From positions 1,550,001 to 1,614,000 of the forward strand of contig JAZGUH010000375.1 of NCBI GenBank assembly GCA_037893225.1: a stretch of 64,000 nucleotides of DNA, in the 5' to 3' direction. Shown here piece after piece: positions 1 to 8,618 of the stretch; within the stretch, counting starts at the first letter, position 1, and every line of letters begins with the position of its first letter. The notes under the pieces were generated by a model. That model worked only from the letters and a program-made list of their open reading frames with translations, had not been told where the DNA came from and searched no databases. The position numbers were made by a program, and so were the translations under genes. This stretch comes from Hippasteria phrygiana. Lineage: Eukaryota; Echinodermata; Asteroidea; Valvatida; Goniasteridae.

Positions 1-540
1 AAAGCAAAGTACCTGCCAAACAAGTAAAAAAAAAACAATAATGATACAAGTCAATTTTAATGATACTTGATGGGAAATTACACAGGTCATGTGTAAAGGC
101 CGGTTCATACTTCACGCAAATGCAAAAGCGAAGCGAATTCTGTGACGTCAACAATTATTATTATTTCATTGTGACGTTCGCCGTTACACAGGTGAATTTG
201 CTTTTCGCCCTCAAATTCACTTGAAGTATGAACCGGCCTTTACAGGGACACAAACAAATGTCACACTTTTGGACCCCAAATTTCCACACTAACGGGGTAC
301 AATTGATAGCAAATTTTGGATTTGAGGGGGGGACACTGGAGGGTACAGCAAAGCAAGATATTTTGTTTAGTTGTTTCATGTACATTCCCGAGGCCTTAAT
401 GATCACGTGTACAAACAATATAGAGGACTTTCTCTGTACTTTAGAAATTACAGGGGTCGTCGTAAATAATTACGTATGTAACAAAGACAGAATGTTTACT
501 ACAAATTGACAGGACACTAATTATCATGTGCATAAATCTA
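1..540. repeat. Interspersed repeat copy, no gene
   Basis: The sequence around 1-95 and 241-300 reappears at about 43720-43860 (shared words such as TGATACTTGATGGGAAATTA and AATGTCACACTTT). It is therefore a copy of a dispersed repeat. The 43.7-kb copy lacks the small element at 96-240. No credible coding exon is seen. Confidence 0.7.
96..240. mobile_element. 145-bp MITE with TA target duplication
   Basis: The ends are inverted repeats (AAGGCCGGTTCATACTTCA at the left, its near complement at the right) and each side is flanked by TA. The repeat copy at 43.8 kb reads GTGTAAAGGGACAC where this copy has GTGTA-element-TACAGGGACAC. That empty site supports a TA duplication, as in Tc1/mariner-type MITEs. 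There is no coding capacity. Confidence 0.85.
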
Positions 541-633
541 TCCAAATGTCATCTCATTCATATTAATAACCCATTCAAGAGTGCTAACAGCCACAGTAAA
601 CACAGGTTTTTTTTATCTTTAAGACACTTATAG

Positions 634-695
634 GTAACGTACGTAACGTGGACAGAGATGTTGTGACAAATTTCTGTCCATGTTACGTACGTAAT
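634..695. repeat. Short inverted repeat rich in ACGTACGT
   Basis: ACGTACGTAACGTGGACAGA is followed about 20 nt later by its near complement TCTGTCCATGTTACGTACGT. A related half copy lies at about 6335-6355. The function is unknown; the rest of 541-800 shows nothing recognisable. Confidence 0.6.
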
Positions 696-1005
696 ATTTT
701 GTACAAATAACCTGTAACATCTGAAATACACAGTAGATTGTCTTGGTTTTTACAGGTAACAATGCTGTATTGATAAGAATGAAAAGGCACAATATTTGAT
801 AAATACAGCTTATGGGCAACGCCAATAAGTCACTTTATATGGAAGCGGGATAAGACCATAATAGGTTTAGGGAGGGGCATTCTATTGCGAAAGTAACTTA
901 CAATGATGGCTTGGTATGCAAAGTCACTCCAGCATATCAGCTAGGCAGAAAGCCATTTTCACAGTTCAATCACAGTTGGAACGACGTGCGTTTGTATAGC
1001 TATTC

Positions 1006-1150
1006 AGACCGTGGACCTTTAACAAAGAGGACAATAGGGTCCACGATTGTGTCAAGGTCCACGATTGAAAATCGTGTACAAAACCAATGGGAGGCCTTCC
1101 GAAAAAGTTAGAGTATAAACAAAAGAGGAACAATGGGAGGTCCACGATTG
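1006..1150 (+). repeat. Four-word cassette, type 1 (copy a)
   Basis: The word GGTCCACGATTG occurs inverted at the left (GACCGTGGACC) and directly at about 1039, 1056 and 1139. The backbone between words 3 and 4 includes ACCAATGGGAGGCCTTCCG and AACAAAAGAGGAACAATGGG. A second cassette follows after about 35 bp. Confidence 0.75.
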
Positions 1151-1184
1151 CACCCGTTTACATGACTGAGTTTGTATATGCCGG

Positions 1185-1340
1185 CAATCGTGGACCTAGG
1201 ACAAAAGAATTTGAGCGTAGACAAAGGGGTCCACGTTTGACCTAACGTCCACGATTGAAAATCGTGTACAAAACCAATGGGAGGCCTTCCGAAAAAGTTA
1301 GAGTATAAACAAAAGAGGAACAATGGGAGGTCCACGATTG
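1185..1340 (+). repeat. Four-word cassette, type 1 (copy b)
   Basis: Starts CAATCGTGGACC and ends GGTCCACGATTG, with direct words at about 1230 and 1247. It is nearly identical to 5210-5365 and 19883-20038. A (GT)n run follows directly. Confidence 0.8.
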
Positions 1341-1556
1341 CACCCGTTTACATGACTGTGTGTGTGTGTGTGTGTGTGTCTTCTCCAACTGACACATGGC
1401 GTGTGTACTTCCACCGCAGGCGGCAACCACAACGAGTTCGAAGCTAAGTATTTAACTCAAGATTTTGTATTTCCCATTCCCTATATTCCTGTATTTGGTT
1501 TGTTATTTCGAGGGAAGAAGACGGCGAAGATAACGAGTGTATTTACTACAGAAATA

Positions 1557-2112
1557 ATGCAAAACATGGCGCCTAAGACGGTGATGGTTGTCGGCCACTC
1601 CTATATTAAACATTTGGAGAAATACATCCGAGATTCGAACGACCCACGGATCAATTCGAATTTCAATTTAGATGTTTCTAAACTTAAGGCGTCCACACTT
1701 GGTCAATCAGGTTGCAACATAGCTCGTTTCCGCCGTTTCTTCTTCCCGAAAATTCATCGAAATAAACCGGATATTCTGTACATTGAATTGGGGACGAATG
1801 ACCTCGATAATGTTAGTGGTGTCATCACAATTAGTTGATTTGGTGCAGGACATACACCGGATATCAGACAGTACCGGTACGTTTGTTATAGTTGGTCAAG
1901 TTTTGAAGCGTGCTTTACACGGAGCACGAGACCCGGATTTCAACCGGAAGATTGTGGAATTCAATGACATGACCTCAAAGTTAATCAATGCCATTCCGTA
2001 TGGGTTATTTTGGAAACACATTAGGATGCGGAATTCCAGTTTGCATTTGATTTCTCGGGATGGCGTACACCCAAATGTCGCCGGCATGAATAGATTTATA
2101 CAAGTCTATTAG
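1557..2112 (+). pseudogene. SGNH/GDSL-type hydrolase of the retroelement, frameshifted
   Basis: Two overlapping frames together show an SGNH hydrolase. The first frame has a block I-like GHSYIKHL motif near its start and a GTND block; the second carries the C-terminal DGVHPN block with the catalytic Asp-x-x-His pair. One frame change near 1815-1825, just after GTND, separates them, so this copy is broken. SGNH hydrolase ORFs are known as accessory genes in some Ngaro-type retroelements, and the position between A1 and gag fits that. The family role is uncertain (esterase-like or structural). The start at 1557 is the first Met near the conserved block; an upstream in-frame stretch from 1362 crosses the (GT)n repeat and is probably not coding. 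Confidence 0.75.
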
Positions 2113-2332
2113 AGGCGCATTGTGGCATTTACATCCTAATGAATGAACTGGGAAGCACCTATTAAAGTAAATTGCTCGCTGTCTTCCTTTTCTTATTTAC
2201 TTTGAATATAATAATGATTATTAAAAAGGAAAAAAATGAATAAATAAATACCAATAAATAAATATTGTTACGGTAAGGTACTCAGCAGAACTTGGTGACG
2301 CTAGTGGTGTTTGTCATGTTGCATGCAAGTCG

Positions 2333-2792
2333 TGCGGAGTGGTTGTCACTTAGCACGCGTGTTGCCTCGCATTGGGTTTTAAGCGGAGTGGTTGTCACTT
2401 AGCTTAGTGGAGTGGTTGTCACTTAGCACGCGTGTTGCCTCGTATTGGGTTTTAAGCGGAGTGGTTGTCACTTAGCTTAGCGGAGTGGTTGTCACTTAGC
2501 ACGCGTGTTGCCTCGTATTGGGTTTTAAGCGGAGTGGTTGTCACTTAGCTTAGCGGAGTGGTTGTCACTTAGCTTAGCGGAGTGGTTGTCACTTAGCTTG
2601 TTGGTATATGCCCATGCTTCTTTAGTGCGGAGTGGTTGTCACTTAGCACGGGCCTCGTGGTTTGTGACGTTAGCAGAGTGGTTGTCACTTTGTTTTTATG
2701 CCGGGATGTTCCAGTTCGGTAGTGCGGAGTGGTTGTCACTTATACCACGGGCCCTGTGATTTGGTGTTTCGGGCGGAGTGGTTGTCACTTTG
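2333..2792 (+). repeat. Minisatellite GCGGAGTGGTTGTCACTTAGC
   Basis: About 14 copies of the roughly 21-nt word GCGGAGTGGTTGTCACTT, some separated by ACGCGTGTTGCCTCG plus a linker. It lies inside the retroelement between the hydrolase and gag. Small open frames here are repeat translations. 2113-2332 is AT-rich without features. Confidence 0.9.
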
Positions 2793-2904
2793 CTTGGCTA
2801 GGCGAATGTATGTTCCAACATGTTCATTTGTTAACCCACGTCAAAGCGAGCCAACGTTTGCGATTGCTCGACAATATCTGATAGAGCCCAAATAGTACCA
2901 CAAA

Positions 2905-3000
2905 AACAATATTTAAAAAAAAAATAAATAAATAAATAAATAAAATAAAATAAAATAAAAAAAAATTAAAAAAAATAATAATAATAATAATAACTAAACA
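2905..3000. repeat. A-rich simple repeats (AAAT)n, (AAT)n
   Basis: Runs of AAATAAATAAAT followed by AATAATAAT. It is internal to the retroelement. 3000-3280 shows no further feature. Confidence 0.9.
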
Positions 3001-3283
3001 AAGTATAAATACGAAACCGCAGTTTGTGAGGTTTTTATGTATGTTTTAATTTTTTGTTTTATCCGTCATTATTTATGACGCCTTTAGCTAGTTTTTTACA
3101 TCCTTCCGTTGATATATCGTTTCGGCGATATGTCCGATGTTGTTTACTGGTCCGAGAGGCGATGACATACTCATTGGTATTGAGTAAATAATTTCGGGCA
3201 ACATAAACATTGCTGACTACATGCACATTTTTGTATTATCATATTCAGTTACGTTATCACCTGAGGCAATACAATGCTGCCGA

Positions 3284-4651
3284 GGAGAAATCCCAGGCGG
3301 GCTCAAGTGGAGCGTCTGGCAGGTGGCTCAGTAATGCGCCGGTCTTCTCCATCCGTTGGTGCACAGCGAGATCGGCCTGCACGTCAAACCCATACACAGT
3401 GACTGCCATCATCCATCCACCACCATGCCAGGAACATGGGTTACCCATGGAGGAAGGATGTGGGTTACCTGACCCTCCGCCGGTTCCAGAGGGCAACAGT
3501 GTTCCTTTGCTGGTCCAGTCGGGTGGAGAGGACGGTGCACGGACTGGTGTATCCAGAAGGCAATCTACTCGGGCTGCGAATCACAACGTGGCACATTCCC
3601 GGGGTACTGCAAAGCGAGCTACCAAGCGTCCAAGGCTTAATATCAGTGATGTCAATAATGACCTCCAAGAGCTGAGGAAACAAGTGACATCACTAAAAAG
3701 ACAGACAAGATAGGAGCTATGGAGTCTTCCATTCATGCGATTGAGGGCTCCATGTCTGCTATTCGGGAGTTAATGACGGAACTGGTCAAGGACAAATCTT
3801 CGTCATCTAGCCGCACGTCCTCGGTTACCCAATCCTCGGTAGTAAACGACTCTCTCCCTGAAGCGGTTACAGATCATATCAACGATATCATCGGGGCCGA
3901 CGACTCGGATGGTGAGATTAAGGACACCGGGCTTTCAGGTTTTCGGTCCCTCTCTGTACCGTTAGACCTCGGTGTCGATGCTAAAGTACAGGATAAAATT
4001 GTATCCAACCAGTATGTAGAATTGCATCGACTTCTTGGGGAGACGGGAGATGAGGGGGATCGCCAGGCCCATGAAGCCGCATCTCATATTTATGTCGATA
4101 GCCACAATAACTTAAAGTACAAAAAGGCACATCCTACAGTTGACACAATCGAAAAGTGGATGGATGCGTTCTATGTTTTTATTTCAATTTACACCACCAA
4201 ACACGAATGTCTCCCGCAGCTCCTTGCATATGTAAAACGCATCCGCAGATTGCATGCCCTTGGAGGCAATTGGCAGTTATAGGACTCCCAATTTCGAAAG
4301 TGGATCCCGACCCTACCCAAGCCAATGTGGGACACCTTGAATTATGAGCTTTGGGATACGTGTCGGCCACTCCATTCTGCGTTCAAACCACTCAACAGGC
4401 CCTTTCAGGCTGTGCCCTCGTCAGGGGGCAGATATAGAAAACGGTGGCCGGTCACAGATACAAAGTTCAGATTCGATAGAAAGAATTTCTGGCCATCGGG
4501 ATCATGTTTCGGATATCAGAAATTCGGCAAGTGTAAACGCACCAACTGTGAATATACACATGCATGTTGCTACTGCAAGGCCAAACAAAAATGCCACGGA
4601 GCCATCTGCCCCAAAAAGTCAGATGTGCGAACAGCTGCCAACTCCGGTTAA
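3284..4651 (+). pseudogene. DIRS/Ngaro-type gag, degraded
   Basis: From 3719 one frame runs to 4651, interrupted only by a TAG at 4280-4282. It begins with a low-complexity Ser-rich region. A DIRS-gag-like core follows, with DKIVSNQYVEL, a WMDAFYVFISIYTTKH stretch and the QFRKW and MWDTLNYELW elements. It ends in a CCCH-type zinc knuckle (CFGYQKFGKC, then CEYTHACCYC and a final His/Cys pair). Such proteins package element RNA. The N-terminal part (3284-3715) is basic and split over frames, so its limits are uncertain. The stop and frame changes indicate an inactive copy. The order and the knuckle separate it from LTR-retrotransposon gags, which carry CCHC knuckles. Confidence 0.75.
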
Positions 4652-4682
4652 TCCAAGTAGATTGCCGACGATGTTGCCGTTT

Positions 4683-5005
4683 GGGGATTTGCCTTATTTT
4701 TATATGTTCTAAAAACTAAAATTTAACATTCCCATAAACTGAACTCATTTATATTTTGGAAATTGACAAGAATTGTATGTGATTTATGTAAAATAGGTAA
4801 ACGGATATTTCGGGAGTGTGGGATTAGCAAGCAGGGGCTACTGATCCCATACTTCCGACATCAGGGAACAGCAAGCAGGTGCTACTGTTCCCCGATTTGT
4901 TGTAAAGAATCAATTCTCTACTTTCAGTGTGTTCAAATTTCTGTTAATAAATTTGCCACGAATGTGGCCTGATCTGCCCAAAGATATGTCTCCCGCTTTT
5001 CATAT
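4683..5005 (+). repeat. Ngaro-like split repeat B1
   Basis: About 320 bp starting GGGGATTTGCCTTATTTT and ending CTCCCGCTTTTCATAT, repeated almost identically at 5960-6292. It contains two short inverted words around 'AGCAAGCAGG'. A2 begins at the next base. Confidence 0.85.
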
Positions 5006-5209
5006 AAATACAGCTTATGGGCAACGCCAATAAGTCACTTTATATGGAAGCGGGATAAGACCATAATAGGTTTAGGGAGGGGCATTCTATTGCGAAAGTA
5101 ACCTACAATGATGGCTTGGTATGCAAAGTCACTCGAGCATATCAGCTAGGCAGAAAGCCATTTTCACAGTTCAATCACAGTTGGAATGACGTGAGTTTGT
5201 ATATGCCGG

Positions 5210-5365
5210 CAATCGTGGACCTAGGACAAAAGAATTCGAGCGTAGACAAAGGGGTCCACGTTTGACCTAACGTCCACGATTGAAAATCGTGTACAAAACC
5301 AATGGGAGGCCTTCCGAAAAAGTTAGAGTATAAACAAAAGAGGAACAATGGGAGGTCCACGATTG
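5210..5365 (+). repeat. Four-word cassette, type 1 (copy c)
   Basis: CAATCGTGGACC at the left, GGTCCACGTTTG and CGTCCACGATTG inside, GGTCCACGATTG at the right. It is almost identical to 1185-1340. Confidence 0.8.
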
Positions 5366-5410
5366 CACCCGTTTACATGACTGTGTGTGTGGGCGCGTTG
5401 GTGTATTCAA

Positions 5411-5527
5411 ACCGCGGACGAAAAATGCCAGAGAACAAAAGAGAACAATATCGTCCGCGATTCCCAGCATACGTCCGCGATTGGAAGTGTTATAAACAAA
5501 AGAGGAACAATGGGACGTCCGCGTTTG
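5411..5527 (+). repeat. Four-word cassette, type 2
   Basis: The backbone resembles type 1 (GAGAACAA, then TATAAACAAAAGAGGAACAA) but the word is now CGTCCGCGATTG. It is inverted at the left (ACCGCGGACG) and direct three times after it. It is followed by (GT)n. Confidence 0.75.
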
Positions 5528-5574
5528 GAGGTCGGTACACGACTGTGTGTGTGTGTGTGAACAGATATTCCGTA

Positions 5575-5738
5575 CCCTGTGGAGACATGAACACAATGCG
5601 CACAAAGGGACTGAATAGGTCTCCACAGGGCATTTGTATGGGTTAGGATGTCTCCACAAGGAATTTTGTGTACTGAGTCTATGGGGTTTGCTTAACTGCA
5701 GGGACAAAGGGGAGAACAATGCCATGTCTCCACAGGGC
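5575..5738 (+). repeat. Four-word cassette, type 3
   Basis: The word is TGTCTCCACAGG. It is inverted at the left (CCCTGTGGAGAC) and direct at about 5612, 5651 and 5725. The interior includes TATGGGGTTTGCTTAACTGC. A (GT)n run follows. Confidence 0.75.
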
Positions 5739-5959
5739 TGCAAAAAAAGGTATGTGTGTGTGTGTGTGTGTGTGTGTCTTCTCCAACTGACACACCACCT
5801 CCACCCCGACCTCCTCCTCGATGGGCGGATTAGGCCAATATTTAGAGATTGATCTGCATTTTGTACTTTTTCCCAAGAATAAAAATAGAATTAATACTTC
5901 TAACCAATGGGCATCTTGGGGCTTTTTAATGTAGGAATGCGGATTGACTCTCGGCATGG

Positions 5960-6292
5960 GGGGATTTGCCTTATTTTTATATGTTCTAAAAGTAAAAATT
6001 TAACATTCCCATAAACTGAACTCATTTATATTTTGGAAATTGACAAGAATTGTATGTGATTTATGTAAAATAGGTAAACGTATATTTCGGGAGTGTGGGA
6101 TTAGCAAGCAGGGGCTACTGATCCCATACTTCTGACATCAGGGAACAGCAAGCAGATGCTACTGTTCCCTGATTTGTTATAAAGAATCAATTCTCTACTT
6201 TCAGTGTTTTCAGATTTCTGTTAATACATTTGCCACGAATGTGGCCTGATCTGCCCAAAGATATGTCTCCCGCTTTTCATATATATAAAGAC
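5960..6292 (+). repeat. Ngaro-like split repeat B2
   Basis: Second copy of B1 with a few substitutions. It marks the right end of the retroelement. Confidence 0.85.
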
Positions 6293-6640
6293 ATTTATTG
6301 TAATTATAACTTTCTATCAATATTACCAAACTTTCTGTCCATGTTACGTACGTAGCATTCTGAGCATACATATCTTGTAAAATTTACCCGGAAAGTCTTA
6401 AATTCTTTGTGAGCACAATCCTCAACGATGGGGTGGGAATGTACAAGGGGAAAGAGGACAAACAACTTGATATTATTTTCCTGCTTCATTTCACAATCCC
6501 ATGTCACACTTTTGTACCCCTTTACTGTGGAAATGCCCACATAGAGACATGTCAATTTCTACATTTTTTTCAAACTCCTAAGAAAACGGCAATGGTTTCC
6601 TTTAGGTCTCTAATATTACAAACAAATAATCCTACAATAA
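6293..6640. other. No gene seen
   Basis: AT-rich flank. It has a half copy of the ACGTACGT repeat (6340-6355) and weak similarity to the 240-300 repeat (CATGTCACACTTTTGTACCC). No exon or RNA gene is recognised. Confidence 0.6.
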
Positions 6641-7240
6641 TCCTATCTGATTGGTGGATCGTCGATCACGCGCATTGAATTATTCGTACCAACGCACGGC
6701 ACCGCAAAAATAGAAGTTCTATTCAACGGTACGCGTTGAATAGAACTCCCCTAATTCCACGGTCACACTATTGGTGGCGCTACACCACGGCTGTCATTCA
6801 CGCAAAATGGCGGACGATGTTCGCAAATAACCTTTTGTTCTCCTAACAGACTATGAACTATAGGAACTCGTAGGTGATGCTGATGCTGCTAACACAAAGA
6901 AAGAAATTAAAACACGCAGTCAAACGATTAGATGACTTTGCTAGACAGGCAGGAACAACAATAGAGCTTTAACTGATTCGGAAGTGGACACATTTTGGTC
7001 GCGGTTTTATGCAGGACTGAGAAGGGAAAACGGCACGTTGCACACAAAGAAATCCATGCATGCAATCCGATGAGGATTTATTCAGCCGTTGTACAAAACA
7101 AAATAATGAATGTTTCACATTCGTGCAATGGAAGGAACAATTTCATTCGGTGACAGTGGAATGTCCCATTCCACTCGGCTTTGCCTCGTGGAATGGAACA
7201 TTCAATCTGTCACCTCATTATTTGTACACTATGCCGTGGT
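6640..7240 (+). mobile_element. Crypton-like element, degraded copy
   Basis: The left part (CTGATTGGTGGATCG and onward) matches 40345-40500. The coding remnant at 6807-7075 matches 61220-61513. The right part (AATAATGAATGTTTCAC, GAGGTGACAG type words) matches 40560-40690 and 61140-61220. A hairpin lies at about 7095-7230 (inverted words around GGAATG/CATTCC). The three copies together define one family. Confidence 0.6.
6807..7075 (+). pseudogene. Crypton-like recombinase N-terminal fragment, broken
   Basis: Starts ATGGCGGACGATG as in the 61.5-kb copy. The shared words then lie in shifting frames with stops (for example TAA in the 6820s). Conserved stretches encode an acidic start, a 'leucine-leucine-G-D-A-D' region, an N-T-K helix and an FYAGLR-like helix. 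The family resembles the core-binding N-terminal part of Crypton tyrosine recombinases. No catalytic domain is present. Confidence 0.55.
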
Positions 7241-7788
7241 AATCTTTCCGCATGTGTGACATCTCCGTAGGTCCATTAGAGCAATCTAGTCTTTGGAGTG
7301 ATCCAATAACGCTTCAGTGATAAATCCCACCCTTCAATTTCCTCTAAAAGTGAAATTTCTTCGTCGTCTTCCTCCTGGTTTCTTCAGGCCTTTGAGCTAC
7401 AGTGCGACATGCGCTTCTGAGGAATCCTTGGTTTCATTACCAGAAAGAATTAAATAAAAGTCAAGTCACAAGTCATATTTGTTCAAGTGAAGTTAATACA
7501 ATTTTCCTCGGACTCTTAATCATGCTAGGTCTCATGTCCCATTCTAATGTATCTGAAATTACAAGGAAACATCCCACAGGTATGGATTTATCCATTCATG
7601 TCCATCGCAGTAACAAATGTTATCACAAGTGTATCTCCGTCAGCTCCTGAGGTCTTTTGTTTGTACTTTAACTTTCAGCAATCGCTCTCATTGGTTTAGT
7701 ACACATTTTCCAACTGCGGACAGCTGCCAATCAAGGACCAACTGTCCTCTCATTTAATTCTTTTATTTCCTGCACTGGGCATACACCA
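7241..7788. other. No clear gene
   Basis: On the minus strand 7275-7375 reads an acidic Glu/Asp-rich peptide ending in a stop, of unknown nature and without splice support. Otherwise nothing is recognised. Confidence 0.4.
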
Positions 7789-8001
7789 TTAACCCTTTGA
7801 AGACGGATGACGTCTACACACGTAACAAAAAGAATTACCACCAGACCAGATGACGTCTATACACGCAATCTCTGCATTTCAATCCATTGTTGGATTATTG
7901 TGTATGTTACGCTTGGCTGCACAAACCCCTTGTGTCCGTTTCGCTTGGCTGAACATGCCGCCCCGTCACCTCATTACAAATACCCGTACCCAAGGGGTTA
8001 A
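7789..8001 (+). mobile_element. TTAA-flanked MITE, family B (piggyBac-like)
   Basis: TTAA then CCCTTTGAAGACGGATGACG at the left; CCCAAGGGG then TTAA at the right. The interior has CAATCCATTGTTGGATTATTG and GCTTGGCTGCACAA, shared with copies at 11331, 12015, 12380, 20600 and 28205. The TTAA duplication is supported by an empty site (see 12015-12236). Confidence 0.8.
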
Positions 8002-8148
8002 AACACTTCACACACTTCAAGAAACATTTTAGAGTCGAAGAATGAAACAGACTAATAGTAATAAAATCTACAATTGAAGAAAATGCTGGACTCGCAGCAG
8101 TTGTCTACTCTCGGAGTAGAGCGAAGTGTGAACGTGTTGGATATTCAA

Positions 8149-8302
8149 ACCGCGGACGAAGAATTCCGGAGAACAACAGAGAACAATATTGTCCGCGATT
8201 CCCAGCGTACGTCTGCGATTGGGATCGTGTAAAAAATCTATGGGAGTCTTCTGAAAAAGTTAGAGTACAAACAAAAGAGGGAACAATAGGACGTCCGCGT
8301 TC
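8149..8302 (+). repeat. Four-word cassette, type 2 (dispersed copy)
   Basis: ACCGCGGACG at the left, then GTCCGCGATT, CGTCTGCGATTG and CGTCCGCGTT. It shares the GAAAAAGTTAGAGTA and AACAAAAGAGGGAACAATAGG backbone of type 1. It lies outside the retroelement, so cassettes move or spread on their own. Confidence 0.7.
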
Positions 8303-8479
8303 GACGGTGGATACGCGTTTGTGTGTGCACGCACGTGGATAGCACTACACTTTTTATACCATGCAGAAATTGCAGGTTACGTAATAGCTCACAAAATAAT
8401 AAAAACCTCTTCTTTGTAAAACCGGTCGCATACTTTGGACCATTTAAATACAAACGGAAGGAATTCACTACAGGCTTAC

Positions 8480-8618
8480 CTGGCCGGTGAGAGTGACGTA
8501 GCCATACCAGCTGAAACCGGCATAGTTAATGCTGTCCCTCTCCCAATTAGGGTGACCAATGGTTTCAAACTCGGCGTTGATCGAGTGTAGGGTTGGGTAA
8601 TAAGAAAACGCTGTCACC
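8480..8618 (-). CDS. Laminin alpha exon 10: start of domain IV
   Basis: 139 bases, phase 2 to 0. It encodes YYPTLHSINAEFE and, near the end, FSWYGYVTLTGQ before a GTAAGC donor. This recalls the start of the alpha-5 type L4b/domain IV. The gene continues to the left, but no later exon is recognised in 1-8479. Confidence 0.75.

Larger units (their letters stand above)
801..1400 (+). repeat. Ngaro-like split repeat A1
   Basis: Core 801-985 matches 5006-5190 almost base for base (begins AAATACAGCTTATGGGCAAC). It is followed by two four-word cassettes of the GTCCACGATTG type, then a (GT)n run and CTTCTCCAACTGACACA, which also closes A2 near 5790. Confidence 0.75.
5006..5830 (+). repeat. Ngaro-like split repeat A2 with three cassettes
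   Basis: The core 5006-5190 matches A1. It then carries one type 1, one type 2 and one type 3 cassette, where A1 carries two type 1. It closes with (GT)n and CTTCTCCAACTGACACA like A1. Confidence 0.75.
801..6292 (+). mobile_element. Non-autonomous Ngaro-like (DIRS order) retrotransposon
   Basis: The element is defined by split direct repeats in the order A1 (from 801), coding interior, B1 (4683-5005), A2 (from 5006) and B2 (5960-6292). B1 joins A2 without a gap, as expected of Ngaro elements, which integrate through a tyrosine recombinase. The interior holds a broken SGNH hydrolase (1557-2112) and a gag with a DIRS-type CCCH knuckle (to 4651). Only about 30 bp separate gag from B1, so reverse transcriptase, RNase H and tyrosine recombinase are absent. 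The copy must have depended on a helper. Family assignment rests on repeat layout and gag; no pol remains to confirm it. Confidence 0.75.

Noticed and set aside
1362..1556. N-terminal extension of the hydrolase through MCVCVCLLQ
   Set aside because: It arises from the (GT)n run and the end of repeat A1.
2538..2895. Repetitive protein with AEWLSLSL units
   Set aside because: It is a direct translation of the GCGGAGTGGTTGTCACTT minisatellite inside the retroelement.
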